A DNA stretch of 64,000 nucleotides from contig JAYGXS010000004.1 of the NCBI GenBank assembly GCA_036362985.1, positions 30,776,053-30,840,052 of the forward strand, given 5' to 3'. A program made the translations under genes and the position numbers. The DNA comes from Ligula intestinalis (lineage: Eukaryota > Platyhelminthes > Cestoda > Diphyllobothriidea > Diphyllobothriidae). The notes below the pieces were generated by a model. The model was given only the letters and a program-made list of their open reading frames with translations, had not been told where the DNA came from and did no database searches. Shown piece after piece: positions 10,357 through 22,420 of the stretch (position 1 is its first letter; each line of letters starts with the position of its first letter).

Positions 10357-12250
10357 AAATTACTCTTTAAGTTTTAATTAATACGAAATGAACAAATTCA
10401 CTGACTGAATTTCCAATTAGTTAACCGAAGGTGATATGTCAACACCATCCCACGTAGGTAAGTGAAGGGTTTACACTGCCGCAATCAAAGTCTGCCCATA
10501 CTCGTTTTGGTTAACTCCAACCAGTACGTAGAAATCTACGATGCTTTTTGAGTTGCATGCAAGGTGCATACAAACCTACCCGACTGCATGCTAGTTACGA
10601 ATATTTAAGCAAAGTCGCTTAAGCCCTGTCCGAATTACTCTATTTCGCGTATTTTTTCGAGGATTTCTGGTGAAATTACAAACCAGCATTTATCTGGTTG
10701 AATTAGAAGGCAGGCATCCATAGACATCGGTAGAAGTCAGATACATTCTTAAGACGTATTTTGTAAATTTTCGACATTGTCTCCCAGGTTGTTGTCGTCG
10801 TCAAAAGCCGAGTAAAAGTGCGACCAACCTTAATTTTTCAACTAAGCTCTAAAATGTCGGTATGTGCTCGGTGTTTAATCCACTAAGCGGCTGGCGTGTA
10901 CGTAATTATGTGATAGTTGACTTTCATATTTTCTTTACTTCCCACAAAAAGGAATTTGTTACTTAATAAGCATTTAGGAAGTTGAGTATACAGCAGAGAC
11001 AAAGAAGGGCACGCAGGGTGACAAGCTGAAGACCCAAACCCATCGTATTTGCATCACATAGAAGCAGAAAATCAGGTAGGCATAACTGTCTGCAATTTCA
11101 GCAAGTAATGATGGGGCGAAAGGGAAAAATACTTGTCTAAAAGTCCTTTTTATCACTAGGCTGTAAAATATGTGCTTTTTCACTAAGCTTTTTCCATGAA
11201 AACGACATCGATCATACTCAGAAGGGTTCATGAAAAAAGGCCTGTGTGGCTTTCTTTATTGACACAGTGAATACTGAAAACGGGACGATTAGTCTAGATA
11301 TATCAATACATCTGACTGGGGCCAGAAGATCAAAGGGTGTAAACAGTTTCAAAACCGTAAAATACCTGGACTTTGGGACGGTTATCAGGAGAATGCAACT
11401 CTGCAGAAAGCAAGAGCGTAAGCAACGTAATGTTGAAAGAGCAGATAAATGAAGAGGAGGACTGATAATAGAGTGGGGAAGGCGTCAGAATATAGCTGAG
11501 CAATCTCAGGAAGCAGCACGGCCATGTTCATATTATTATTAGTGGTAGTAAAGTAACTGATGACGCCGATGATAATGAGATTTGGAGTAAGAGGGGAGAT
11601 GGGAACTACTGAAGCGGATGGGAACGAACATGGCGCATTGTAGGTACAGACAGTTTTACGGGTTATGTCTCTAGCGTCTCTTATGGACTGGGGAGTTTTA
11701 TGTGCCAGGCCAGGAACAAAACAGGTACTGAGTTGATTGCAGTGCCGCATGAATTTGTAGATACATGACGTGATATCTGAGTTGGTTACCTGATGGCCAC
11801 CGCAATGATCGAGACTGTACTACGTTCCAGCCATCGCACCTACTTCTTTTGAAGAAAAATATCTTATACAAGGCACGGACTATTTACTTACAATTATCTC
11901 TAGATCTCCGTTTTTATCAATCCTTTGCATGTGCCACTGGAAAGGTGGTAATCCAGTCAAACCAAGAAGTGAGATGCTAACAAGCTCCCGATCTCCTTCT
12001 GCTGCTTCACCAAGCAATCATCCTTAATGCAATCAATATACCCAGTAATGGGCGTACAATGAGCCACTGGTTTCTGATGGTAAATCTCACCAACAGGCAG
12101 CCAACTGCCAGGTTGAAGTTGTCCAAGTTAACATTTACGAGAGGAGAGACGACAAAAACCTGCGAGTAGATTCGGCTTATTTGGCTTTCATTTGGCCAAT
12201 AAAAACAAGCTGCAACAGTGTACAATAACACGTGGTGAGCCATCTATGAA
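10357..12250. other. Unrecognised spacer
   Basis: Several short open frames (for example 10974-11231, 11385-11750 and 12007-12243, all minus strand) without recognisable domains, splice context or compositional support. Nothing is called here. Confidence 0.4.
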
Positions 12251-12254
12251 CGTC

Positions 12255-12425
12255 GATTCCATGAATGGCTTATGATCCATTTCCCAGAGCCCGTTCATTG
12301 ACCATCTGTTTCCTGAACGACCGCATGTTTATATTACCGGTTCCAGCTAGAAGGGTTGAATAATGATTGGCTGCATTAGGGCAGAATAAGCCCAAAACAG
12401 TAGTGTATCCTGCGACCCACATGTT
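12255..12425 (+). repeat. Dispersed repeat family C, copy 1
   Basis: Shares the order GGCTTATGATCCA, GAGCCCGT, CGCATGTTT, ATGATTGGCTG and AATAAGCCC with 13366-13515. These spaced matches indicate two diverged copies of one repeat of about 160 bases. The class is unknown. Confidence 0.6.
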
Positions 12426-13365
12426 CCATCGTTCCATCCACCGAATCCCCATATGGACCTCAACTTTACAACTGTGTAGTTTATAGACTGGCTTGTGCAA
12501 CAAACGAAGGAGTTTTAGAGTTGTCTGAATTCAAGTTCCTTGCCGTTTAGACAGCTTTCTCCATCGAATTAGAGCGTGCCGGAATCGTCCCCTCCGCATG
12601 AAAGGTTTTTTGTCATTAAACAGAGCTGAGGAGCGCTTCGTCGTTTAGATCAGACCCCTTGGGGGATATACGATCAGACAAGGGGCAACTGTTCACAATT
12701 ATTTCTCCCTTAAGGCATTATATTCCAACCATAGCATCTTGTGGGCAACCGTCTGACTATCCATGCCAAATCAAACTGTCCCACTTATTCTGTCAATTTA
12801 CTCCACTGAATTCTTTCTATTTGAAGTTGAATACCCACTGCGCATTTTGTGAAGACTGGTGACTACTAGATGATATAGTCACTTAGCCTTCGTCAGTTCA
12901 GATTGTTCTTTCTAAAAAATATATATTCAACCCGACTGGTTGATGTTTGCATAAGAACGAGTAAGTACAACGCTGTGACTTCCCATAGTGACATCACAGG
13001 ACGCATTTTCACACTGACCACTAAAAGTAGGATTAACACACTTCATTCAAAATAGAGGTTTGTTAAAAAAAGCAACGCCGTACACTTTAAGGATCTGCGC
13101 GCCTAGGCAGAATTTATTAAGCAAATATCCGTTTGTGATTTTTCTTTTTCGATGAAATTTCACATGTGTTGGCTTAATAAAAAGAAGCGCAAGTACACAT
13201 TTTCGTTAGAGTTGGTATACCTTAATTAGTCTATTTTAAATGGGAGGGAGGGCAGAGAGTGCGAGTGGATTATTACATTACTGTTTTCAGCTTACTCTAG
13301 CTTCACCTAATCAATTATAATCCTGTCAGAGAATGACAGTTTGCGAGGCAGGGATGAACTTTGTT

Positions 13366-13515
13366 TGCATGAAGTGCTTATGATCCAGCTGTTAGGGCCC
13401 GTCTGTTGGACATCTGCGTCGTGGGCTAGCGCATGTTTGTGTTTTCCGTCTCAACTACTGAGTAGGTCTATGATTGGCTGAGTGAAGGTCAAATAAGCCC
13501 GAAATTAGAATTTTT
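13366..13515 (+). repeat. Dispersed repeat family C, copy 2
   Basis: Second copy of the repeat at 12255-12425, in the same orientation, about 1.1 kb away. It keeps TGCTTATGATCCAGC, GGGCCCGT, GCGCATGTTTG, TATGATTGGCTGA and CAAATAAGCCCGA. Confidence 0.6.
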
Positions 13516-13519
13516 CAAT

Positions 13520-15300
13520 CTACCCGCATTATCTGTCATCCCTCCTATCTACGATCAAGAATACTGGGACATAGGCTGACATACCGACTAGAAGCGACCC
13601 CGATTATCAATAGTTGGGCAGTGCTGTAGAAAAAGCCGAATTACGCATGACAGTTAGCCTAGAAACTTTCCACGCGCTTCTTGTATTTGAAAATGGAGGA
13701 TAATGCTGTTAGGGCAGTCCGGAGCCCAGCGTCTAGCCCTTATTGACTAACTTTTATGTGCGGCAGGAAAACATCAGGCTTCAGGATATCCTCCACTATG
13801 ATGGTTGATCTACGCATTCTCCTGTTTTGCGCTAAGGTCAGCTCATTCGTACGAGTCTAGTGAACCACATTTGACATGAAATACGACACCCTGGATAGGT
13901 TTGAGAATCCGTTATGACTCGATCTGGTACTTATAATTAACATGAACCTTATGCTCTCCTGTATTCAAAACTAGGAAGTCATTTTCAATGAAAGACTCTC
14001 TGAATTTATAGCATCCCGTTTAGAGTTGCTATGTTCTGTCCAATCCGCTTGAAGAGGGAGCTCTAGAAGAGCCGAGCAACTTCTAGCAGACATTGACCAA
14101 TCAGAGCTGACGAGAACTCTGTGGCCGCAGCCAATGCGAGATGCGGCCGAGCGCACCTTCCTCATATGCAGCGTGGAAGATGCGCGATCGTGCTTTTTTG
14201 TGCGATTCCCTCAATGTGGAATGGGAATATTGCCAAAAGAATCTCGTTTAGGTAATGCGAATGGTATCGATGTGGTATTCTCAAATCCTCTGTTTTCTCT
14301 GCCACGTACTCGAAAGGTCGCAGTCAATAAACTTATATCCTTGGTTAGTCGACCCTTGGACCGTCAGTTTTACTTATTTAAACGCTCCTGTGTCATAAGG
14401 GAAACATTTAGATAAGCGGACTTTCCTACTCCATCTCTGAAGAGCGAGGTGGTGTGGGGGAGATCCGCATTCATAATAGACATCGAGGTGTGCATCGACA
14501 TTTACTTATAAACCTGATCATGATTGTTACTCCTTTTATCCTGTTGATTATTTTGCTCCCATGAAAGAGGGGGAAAGTAAGACCGTATTCCATTCTCCTG
14601 GGAGTATTATCGCCGTCCAAACGAACGCTTTGTGTTTGAGCTTTCTGCAGAATCTTGGCCCATGCGTATTGAATAAAATATGTCGCCGATTTTAGTAGCT
14701 TAATAAGTTAGACGAAATGAGTACCTTGCTGGTCCTCATTTGCAAACGTCCACGATTATTACAAAATTATCAATTAATGCTGGCTTTGAGCTCCGAGTTA
14801 AAGTTCGCGTAAACACGCGAGGACGCAAGGATCTACGCGCACGCGAGATAGCCGCCCGCATGGGCCACTCGCAGAGGGGCCAATAGAGAACAAAAACTGC
14901 TGGCCCTTAAATACGACGCTGTGAACAGAAGGCGCACTGTTTTGCGGAGACGAGATACTGCTATCGACACGAGAGCTGTTGCCCGACACGAGCGCGCACT
15001 GCTGACGGCAGAAGACCAAGCTGCTGACGAGACCAACCTGCCGGACACACAGAATACAAGCTGCAGACGGGAAAGCTTGCTGACGGACACGGGAAAAGTT
15101 GAGAGACACCCGCAGAGTTTGATATACAAGCAGAAACGGTTACTGTCTTCTCTTCCTAACGTACAACTGGAGGATATAACAAGTGTCGACGTAGGTGCTC
15201 ACACAAGGTTATAACATTCATAGTAATGGCAATGCGCTGAGCCGTCGACCTCACTCCCCATGGCCATTCCCAGGCCCCAGGCACCACCCGAGCCGGACTA
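13520..15300. other. Unrecognised spacer with one basic open frame
   Basis: A plus-strand open frame at 14921-15214 (97 codons) is rich in Arg and Thr because it reads an imperfect internal repeat built on GACACGAG and CTGACG words. I considered a Helitron-type Arg-rich region but no Rep or helicase motif is present. Other small frames are overlapping shadows. Confidence 0.35.
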
Positions 15301-15440
15301 TTGCGGGGGAATGGGTGTACCTTCTGGTATATTTAATGACCGCGTCTGCGCGGAATACCTACCCGAACTCGTATCCCAAACATAAGCACCAGGAGTTTGT
15401 GTTCAGCTAACACTCTAACCAGCTAAGTTATGAGGCCTCG
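15300..15440 (-). repeat. tRNA-like sequence (possible SINE head)
   Basis: On the minus strand, TTAGCTGGTTAGAG resembles an RNA polymerase III A box, and ACGAGTTCGGGTAGG about 60 bases later resembles a B box. A full cloverleaf does not form, so it is best read as a SINE head or tRNA pseudogene. Its tail does not match the SINE family seen elsewhere in the window. Confidence 0.4.
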
Positions 15441-15799
15441 ACTAGAATCCGTGAGTTAAATCACATTTGGTTCAGGTTACCGGCAGGCGGTTACCCCAGC
15501 AACAATGTTTACTCAGGTAAAGGTCTAACGCGTGTAACCAAGCTCTTATTACTCGTTACTTTGCTACTTGTAGAATTTAGGTAGACATGTAATATTGCCG
15601 TTAGAATCTGATCAGTCGGCCTCAGGTTACTTTACGTGCATCTGCTAAGGTTCTGGCTTGGAACTCGGACCAGTGGAAAATCTGCTGGGAAGGGAGGCTA
15701 GGAACACAAGCCTGCTGCATTTAGAGTTGCAGTCGTTCAGACTGTTTTGGGCCTAGTTCTGGGATTGGATTTATTCCTAGGCTTTGGGTTTGGAGTGAG

Positions 15800-16045
15800 A
15801 GTCTAGCAGTATGGGTAAGGTAGCGGTAGGGTTAATTACGAAAGTTACGGCTGGCGTTAGAGTTGGGGTTGGTTCTAAAGTTTTGGGTTAAGATTATCCC
15901 TAGGGTAAGGGTTAGCTTTAAGAGTGGAGTTATAGTTGGGGTTAGAATTATTTTAGAATTCAGGTCAGAGTTGGATTTAAGGTTAGTTTTAGGGTTAAGG
16001 TTAGGATTAGTTCTGGGGTTAGTGCTAGTTAGGGAAGGCAAAGTT
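15800..16045 (+). repeat. Degenerate telomere-like array
   Basis: About 245 bases of irregular words such as GGGTTAAG, GGGTTAG, GGTTAGG and GGGGTTAG. They are consistent with a decayed array of the animal telomere unit TTAGGG. The open frames on both strands (15832-16041 and 15863-16048) are translations of this repeat; their periodic Leu/Gly/Val and Asn/Pro/Thr composition shows it. It marks an old telomere-derived or telomere-healing event, or an expanded minisatellite. Confidence 0.75.
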
Positions 16046-17340
16046 TAGAGAAATTATTCGCTTATCAGTTGTTAGTGATTCACTAGACCTTTCCGGCTCT
16101 CCTGTACTTTACAGTTTGCTAATTCACACTGTTTTTGGATTGCGTACTGCTTCTCAGACGAAATTGGACTATTTAAACCAACTTCTGTTTATTTACTTTT
16201 GTTCCCTATTTGGTACTCTAAATATTCCCGATTGTCGCCATTGTCCCTATTCATATAACCCCAACTAACCACCACTTCCGTATTACAGAAGACCTTGTAT
16301 ACTGGTTTGCCAAATGGTGACACATTAGATTCTTACCTTTAATCGTCGTGCCGTTATCTCTGCACGTCTGTTTGTCTTAATTCTGTCCAGCGGTTAGCCA
16401 CTTTAGTTTATTTTTTATATATATATGACTGTCACTGAAATGTCATTCAGTAGATAGTTTTCGATTTGTTTTGTGGTGCAAAGAGCTTGTCATAACGAGC
16501 TTCTATTCGTGTTTGGCCTACTGCGCACACTAGGGTCCAAGGCATCAAAGCTTATAGCCTTATCATAGGTTGGCCCGGTTTAATTCCGTCATATCTCGTG
16601 ACTTTCTTGTCGATGCTTCCGACTGTTTGTGTGGACCGATAATTATGTTAGTGTGTGGCGAACGCACGTGTGTCAATTACCGTGGGAGAAGAGCCGAATC
16701 ACCCTGGATATCTAGGGCATTGCGAATCGCCCTTTCTGTAGGACATTGAAGGTGATTAAGTGATTAATATGAGGTGCATATATTTTATGAGTAAGTCCCC
16801 AGTAGAGTAGTGTGCACGGATGCTTCCTTCCTGCCTGATGGAATACTAGCGATTTCCTTTTTCTTGTGTGCACATACCAACAAGGGCGAGTTTGAACCAA
16901 ATGCCATTTCTGGAAAGTGTTTCTTCGTTAACCGGTCCTATCCTTCCTCCAGGCTAGGCAGCCCGGAAAATTAAAATGCAGCAAATTTGCTTATTGAGCC
17001 CTCTCCATATGATTGCGAATATTCTCAATGAGGCGTACTGGCGCAGCTACTTGGAGACCGATCTTGGATTCGCAAACCATGCTTGACCAACTGGGGCTGT
17101 ATTCAAAACTGCGACCATCCCAACGACGCAAGTAAGCTGCATAATGGCCATTCGCTTTCCAAAAACAACATTCTTCTGCTTATAGTCAGCCTGGACAGTT
17201 GTTCCTACCTGCGTCCTCAAATAGAACCGTGGATTGTTGCACGCTCTACTATCGAAAGTAACCTGTGAATTCTCTGACATATTATCAACTGAATTTAGGC
17301 TTGGCAACCTGCGAATTCCATACGCTGAAATTCATTATCC
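16046..17340. other. Unrecognised spacer
   Basis: Two overlapping small open frames at 17047-17307 (minus) and 17083-17268 (plus) and one at 16712-16900 (minus). None is recognised. A short TA run lies at 16418-16427. Confidence 0.4.
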
Positions 17341-17349
17341 TTGGTTTTG

Positions 17350-17420
17350 ACAGAAGTGATGAAGCCGCGGCGGATTTCGAAACTTCAGACGAATAGACAT
17401 ATTGTCCCAGCGATCGAGTC
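17350..17420 (+). repeat. Penelope-type end sequence with decayed hammerhead-like core
   Basis: Aligns with the minus-strand sequence at 41006-40935 through GATATCGAAACGTC (here GATTTCGAAACTTC) and an identical ATTGTCCCAGCGATCGAGTC. The CUGANGA box seen in the other two copies is damaged here (AGTGATGA). No Penelope coding sequence is adjacent, so this is a solitary end fragment. Confidence 0.6.
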
Positions 17421-18329
17421 ATCTTCTACTTTCAAAATGTTTGTCCACTACAACTGCTTACTTTTCGGAAGACTTCAGATTAAATTCTGTCATTTTATGC
17501 ACTGGATGAATCGCAACAAAATAAAAGTTAACCGTGTGTTGCTAAGACTAGAACATACCGTAACTAGTGTAGCAGGACACACGTGATCCTTCTGTCCCAG
17601 TATTTGAATCCTGTCTTATCGTTTTTAAAAAAAATGACCAGAAATTGGCTATCTTTTTGTTTCGCCGTAGAAGTAAACCAAGAAAATGTGGCTATCTCCC
17701 AAATAAGCTCACTTTGAACTGATAATATAGGAAGACAAGCAATAAATGGATTATCATAAAATATATTTCCCTTATCAGGAAGCCCTTGAAGCCCAAATAT
17801 CCGTCCCGGGAGGAATACCGAGTAATCCCGTCAATTGGCAGCCTTCTAAGCCAAGACTTCTGGCGCGCTATGGTAGTTCAAGTGCGTCGGATTGTTTATA
17901 GTAATGAGAATGTGCTGAGAGTTGACTTCACCCGCCTTTTTTCCACTTTACACCAGTCAATTTTCGAGCCGGTCTACCAGCTGAGGCTGAGTCAATTAGC
18001 TTGTCTATGCGTGCATCACACGGCTTGTACTCAAAAAACAAAATGAATAACTTTCACACATAATGGGTGCTGGGCGGCTCGAAACTCACTAGCGTTAAAT
18101 TTCCATAGAGGCCAGGTGGAGAAGAAACCAAAGAACACGCTTCCTACTTGCGTGCGATAGCCCTATTTCGCGCCTGTGCCATTTAATTAGTGTTTGCATC
18201 CGATTTCTAAAACAAACAGAATGCACGTTTTGCAAAAGAACCGTTTAACACCTAAATGTTGTAGCGGAATATATATTTAATACCAACTGCAAAAACACAA
18301 GGAAGGATCCTGTACGGGCCCAAATACGC

Positions 18330-18620
18330 GCGCAACGCTTGCCTCTCATGGCTGCTAACAAGTGCGCAAGCACCAGTGCCTGTCTACCCCAATCCAATTT
18401 GGCCAATAACCTTCAAGGCTGACTCCCACAAAGACCGCTCTGTAGACGTTGGGATGACTGCCACGCTCACATGTTTCGGACACCGGCCCTCTAGAGGGGG
18501 GTTGTGCTCTCGTCCTGCTGTCAAAATTGTCCAATCTAGTCTCCCATACCTCTGCACAGAATACACTATTCCTCCTGTTAATGTTTCTTCATCCCTCCAT
18601 CTGAGCTAGACTTCAGGTAA
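18330..18620 (+). repeat. Dispersed repeat family A
   Basis: Shares CTCATGGCTGCTA, CACCAGT, CCTTCAAGGCTGACTC, CAAAGACCGC and the end CAGAATACACTATTCC with 38030-38290 and, more loosely, 57415-57640. A reverse copy overlaps 7160-7290. No coding capacity was recognised in any copy. Confidence 0.65.
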
Positions 18621-18764
18621 AATGTTATGTCTTCATCGGGTCAAGAGGGACGAAGGAATGCAAAATAATGGCTAAAAACAGCAACAGAACAGACTGCGCT
18701 TAGAGAGCGTAATTATGTACTATAATAACCGCACAGGTACTAGCTAAGTCTTTAGCATATAAGT

Positions 18765-19130
18765 AGTGGTTGTACCTAGCGCACTAAAATCATCAGGTCG
18801 AATCTCAGCTTGAGGATAAAAGACAATATTCACCGGAATTAGGGCTTTATTGTGCATAGGACCCTAAGTTGCTGTCTCGGGCAGTAGTGGTCGCTGGCGA
18901 AGTCAGGGCTGGTGTTAACTGCGTCCAGTGATACCCGAGAGTGTCTGAATGTTCGTGTGTTGTGCCAGAGTGTTGTTGTGAGCTATGATGATGGCAGCTA
19001 CTTTTACAGGACTGTGAAGCGAGTTTAAGTGGTGTGTTGCAGTTGCTTGAAGGGGGCATCGCGTATAGGGGTCCCCTGCTGCGTTGGCCGCAGGGTGGCG
19101 CGTTCAAGTGTCTCGTGAGAAACCGAAACT
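18765..19130 (+). repeat. Dispersed repeat family E, copy 1
   Basis: Begins AAGTAGTGGTTGTACC and shares AATCATCAGGTCGAATCTCAG, GGCAGTAGTGG and GCTGGCGAAG..AGGGCT with 22530-22720. The open frame on the minus strand (18847-19107) reads this repeat and is not a gene. Confidence 0.6.
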
Positions 19131-19139
19131 ACAGTAGAT

Positions 19140-20790
19140 TGCATATCTGATGAAAGGTTGGAGGTTGGGAGACTTAACACACATTTGAGGGTAATTATTT
19201 AGTTCATTGGGTTGACGTGAGGCGCAAATGATGTTTAATCGAATTCACTTCCATTCAGATCAGTATACTGGGAGAAAATAGAGGCAAAAATGGGTGAAAT
19301 TCAGCGTTTGTTGATAACTGAGAAATTTCCTATGCTATTAGACGTTGCGGAAAAGAACTTCTTGTTAGTGCATTTTGCACTAAAAAAGAACACTCATAAA
19401 GAGCAGGAACGTTTTATGTATATCTGTTGGCAAAAAGGAAAATTTTGTTTTGCGTCCTTGCAAATGAGGTAAGTGTTATTATGAGATATGCACTATTTTT
19501 GGAAAAAGAAGGGCGAAATAATGTTAAAAAAATTATATTTTGCAAATCTGCAAAGTTTTGTGTCATAAAATTGAGTACTAAATGTTTAAAGCTGTGTCTT
19601 GCTATAACCTTATTAAAAATATATATTGTGTAGTTAAAGGGTTGCAGGCAATGAATGCGACTGAGGAATTTATTAGTATATAGTAATTAAATCGATCGTA
19701 AAATCAATAAAAATTTGAAGACAGTTAAGATAACACACATTTGATTGAGTTGTCACGGGACATTGCGATGCAGTTTTCGCAAAAATCCCCGTTGATTTTA
19801 TTGCCACTCTGCTTGTCATTGATTATTGTAGAACTGAGCCTAGAAGTAACCAAATATATTGAAAACTGTTTCGATTTATACAGAAAAAGGGAAGATTTTT
19901 CCTTTATTTTTAGGGAAATCAATAAACTGACCAGAATGTATCATTCTGATCTTCACTTAATCATCAAAAAAATTAAAGTACGCAGAAATCAGATGCCAAA
20001 ATATATAACTAAAGCTTGTTTTCAAGAGTTAACTTTTTTAAAATTTTTTCTAAATCAATCTTGAGCATATTCATTCGCGACCTTTGTAGTGGACGTTTAT
20101 TTTTCTCGGTAATGAGTTCACATGATTGGGCGGTCCTGAAACTATGACACACACTGACAGCTGCTAGAGAAAAAAGATTTAAAAGCTGGTTATTTATGTA
20201 AAATCTTTCGAGATATATCTTATTTTCAAGGTTTTGGTAAGCACATAGAATATACTCATTATTTATGTTCAATTGACTAAAGCCAGTGAAAATCGTAAAG
20301 TCTTAATTAGAATTTCATGGAAGATCTACACCTCTTCGTAATAGAAATATCGAAATAATTACAAAAAATATGGCGGAAGGCAATAACTCTTACTGTACAA
20401 AAATGGTACGTTTACAATTGTTCCCGACAATTCTATTGAAATTCATTAATCACTGACCGGTATGTCCGCAAGTGAGCTTAAGCAATATATGACTCCTGTG
20501 ATCTCCCAATGGGGTATATCAAGCGAAAACGTGGTTGCCTTAGTCCAAAATAAACCAAGCGATGCATAAACGAAAGAAACCATTAGCAGTTCTCGTGAAA
20601 ACGTGTTAGCATGCATACTCGAAATGTAGGCTCTTCGGTAACAGCCATACATTATATTGCACGTTACATGGAAGCATATGTATTCGAAAACTTGGCAAAG
20701 CGATTATTTTCCAACGTAATTTTACTTGTGCTGCTTTATTTACTCAGTGATTTTGCATGAACGGGCTTCCTCTACATGTAAAACTTAAGT
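19140..20790. other. AT-rich spacer with unrecognised open frames
   Basis: Plus-strand frames at 19290-19472 (60 codons), 19427-19633 and 19741-20064 (107 codons) have a Lys/Ile/Leu-rich composition that matches the local AT content. No domain is recognised. They could be fragments of a degenerate element. I do not call genes. Confidence 0.3.
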
Positions 20791-21020
20791 TTATGTAGTA
20801 CGCCCGATTTCCAATTTTTCGGAATTTTCCAATTCGTTAAAAAAGCTGGTGTTTCTATAAAACGTTATATTCCTTCATAAATCATAATATGCCCTACTGT
20901 GAAGAACGATCATAACTTTATTGCTGTAGGATTTTGGGGGCCACAGCTTGGGCTGCGTTTGAGTAAGAGGGAGTTACTTGTAAAAATCGTTGGATTTCAT
21001 GAGATAGTGCACCTACTGTA
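20790..21020. repeat. Foldback element, right-arm fragment
   Basis: A diverged arm fragment that ends CATGAGATAGTGCACCTACTGTA, matching the right terminus of the copy at 5125-6120. The left arm and centre are missing. Confidence 0.5.
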
Positions 21021-21954
21021 GTTGGGTACGCATGTACAGGCGCCTGTGTACTCGCATGTGGGTATGAGCGAGTGAATTTCGGTCAAACGGTTTAAGGTCA
21101 GCGAGTGGGAACAGTCACCTGTGAAGTCACATGACGTTAAGGGCCGCGGGCAGTGAACGAGGAAGGGGAAAATATTTGTTGGTCGTCTACCACAAACCCA
21201 GACACGTGTTCCGCAGGTAGTCTGTCGCTGCATGGCACAGCTACGAGGGGAGCGGTAAACCTGGAGGTTAATTAGCATTCCCTGTATGCTTTCTGGCGTA
21301 CGAACTCCAAGGTCACCCTGCCTTGTTTAATTCCCCAAGAATTTAATGAGCGAACATGGAGTAAATTATTCCGATCAAACTGTTTTCAGGTTCGCTCCGA
21401 ACGTTGATACGAGTAGTTGGACTGAGATCCATTAGCCACTGCGGGATAACCGGCACACGTTATTTACCAGCTGCCAACAGGCAATCAGTAGTATTAACTA
21501 CGTCATCATTTATTGTAGTGACAATAGCTACTGGATAGCTTAACGTCCAGCGGCTGATAGATTTCAGTTCACCTATTCATATCACCTTTCGGGCCGAGTC
21601 TGAAAATATTTGTTCTGCAGGATTTACTCCTTGTTTGCGCATTTATTCCTTCGGGAATTAAGCAAGACATTTACCAAAGGTGTTAGTCAGTTGAATATCG
21701 CTAGTATGGAGCTGGAATTCGTTGTTCAGGGCTCTGTATGTCACAACACGGACAAAACGGTGGTCGCGTACCAATTACGGTCCAAAATAGAATATAGTGC
21801 AATACAATACACGATCACACAGTGCACGATTCGAAGAAGAAGTCGCGCTTCAGATCTCTAAAGTCAGGCAAACCGGCTACAACCCTTTGTGTGGAGGCGT
21901 CACGACTCTCGACGGAACGCCAGACTAACGATGTACTGTAGCTTCCTATCTCAG

Positions 21955-22420
21955 GATATGTCAATCGAAAACCTGAAATTTGTTCTCGATTTGAATGAAT
22001 TACTGAGGTATGGTTTTTATACTCAGTAAATCTCCAGGTAGTTCACTTATGACAGGATGCAGGCATTTGAACGGGCCCCTTTCTGATCGCCGACAAAGAG
22101 CCTACCCTTTAAACAGGACTATTTAAGTAGTATACATTTTCTCATTGATTTTTAATGTCCACCTAAATGAAAATATAGTTCTGTGTAAAGGATAAAAATA
22201 TGCTTTCTTGTACTCTTTGAGTAGAAAGTTACGCCTTCATCAGATTATATACTTGAAGAAAGGGTATCGTTATGTTTAAAAATAAATTCCATTTATTAGC
22301 TTTCGAAGACCATGAAATGTTCATTCATAGTGCATCGTATCCGTCAGTATATTAATCGTGCCCATAAAATTTACACCCTGATCCATATTTATGTCAGCAT
22401 TTTATAAGAATTGTCTAACC
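21955..22420. repeat. Foldback element interrupted by hAT
   Basis: Left arm and centre of the foldback family, with GACTATTTAAGTAGTATAC, ACGCCTTC, CTTGAAGAAAGGGTATC and a centre in the same direction as copy 4. It stops abruptly at 22420 where a hAT terminal sequence begins. No continuation was found on the far side of the hAT remnant. Confidence 0.7.

Noticed and set aside
14921..15214. Arg/Thr-rich 97-codon frame, considered as a Helitron-type N-terminal region
   Set aside because: No Rep or helicase motif; the composition follows an imperfect DNA repeat.
15832..16048. Open frames on both strands with periodic Gly/Leu/Val or Asn/Pro/Thr composition
   Set aside because: They are translations of a decayed telomere-like tandem repeat.
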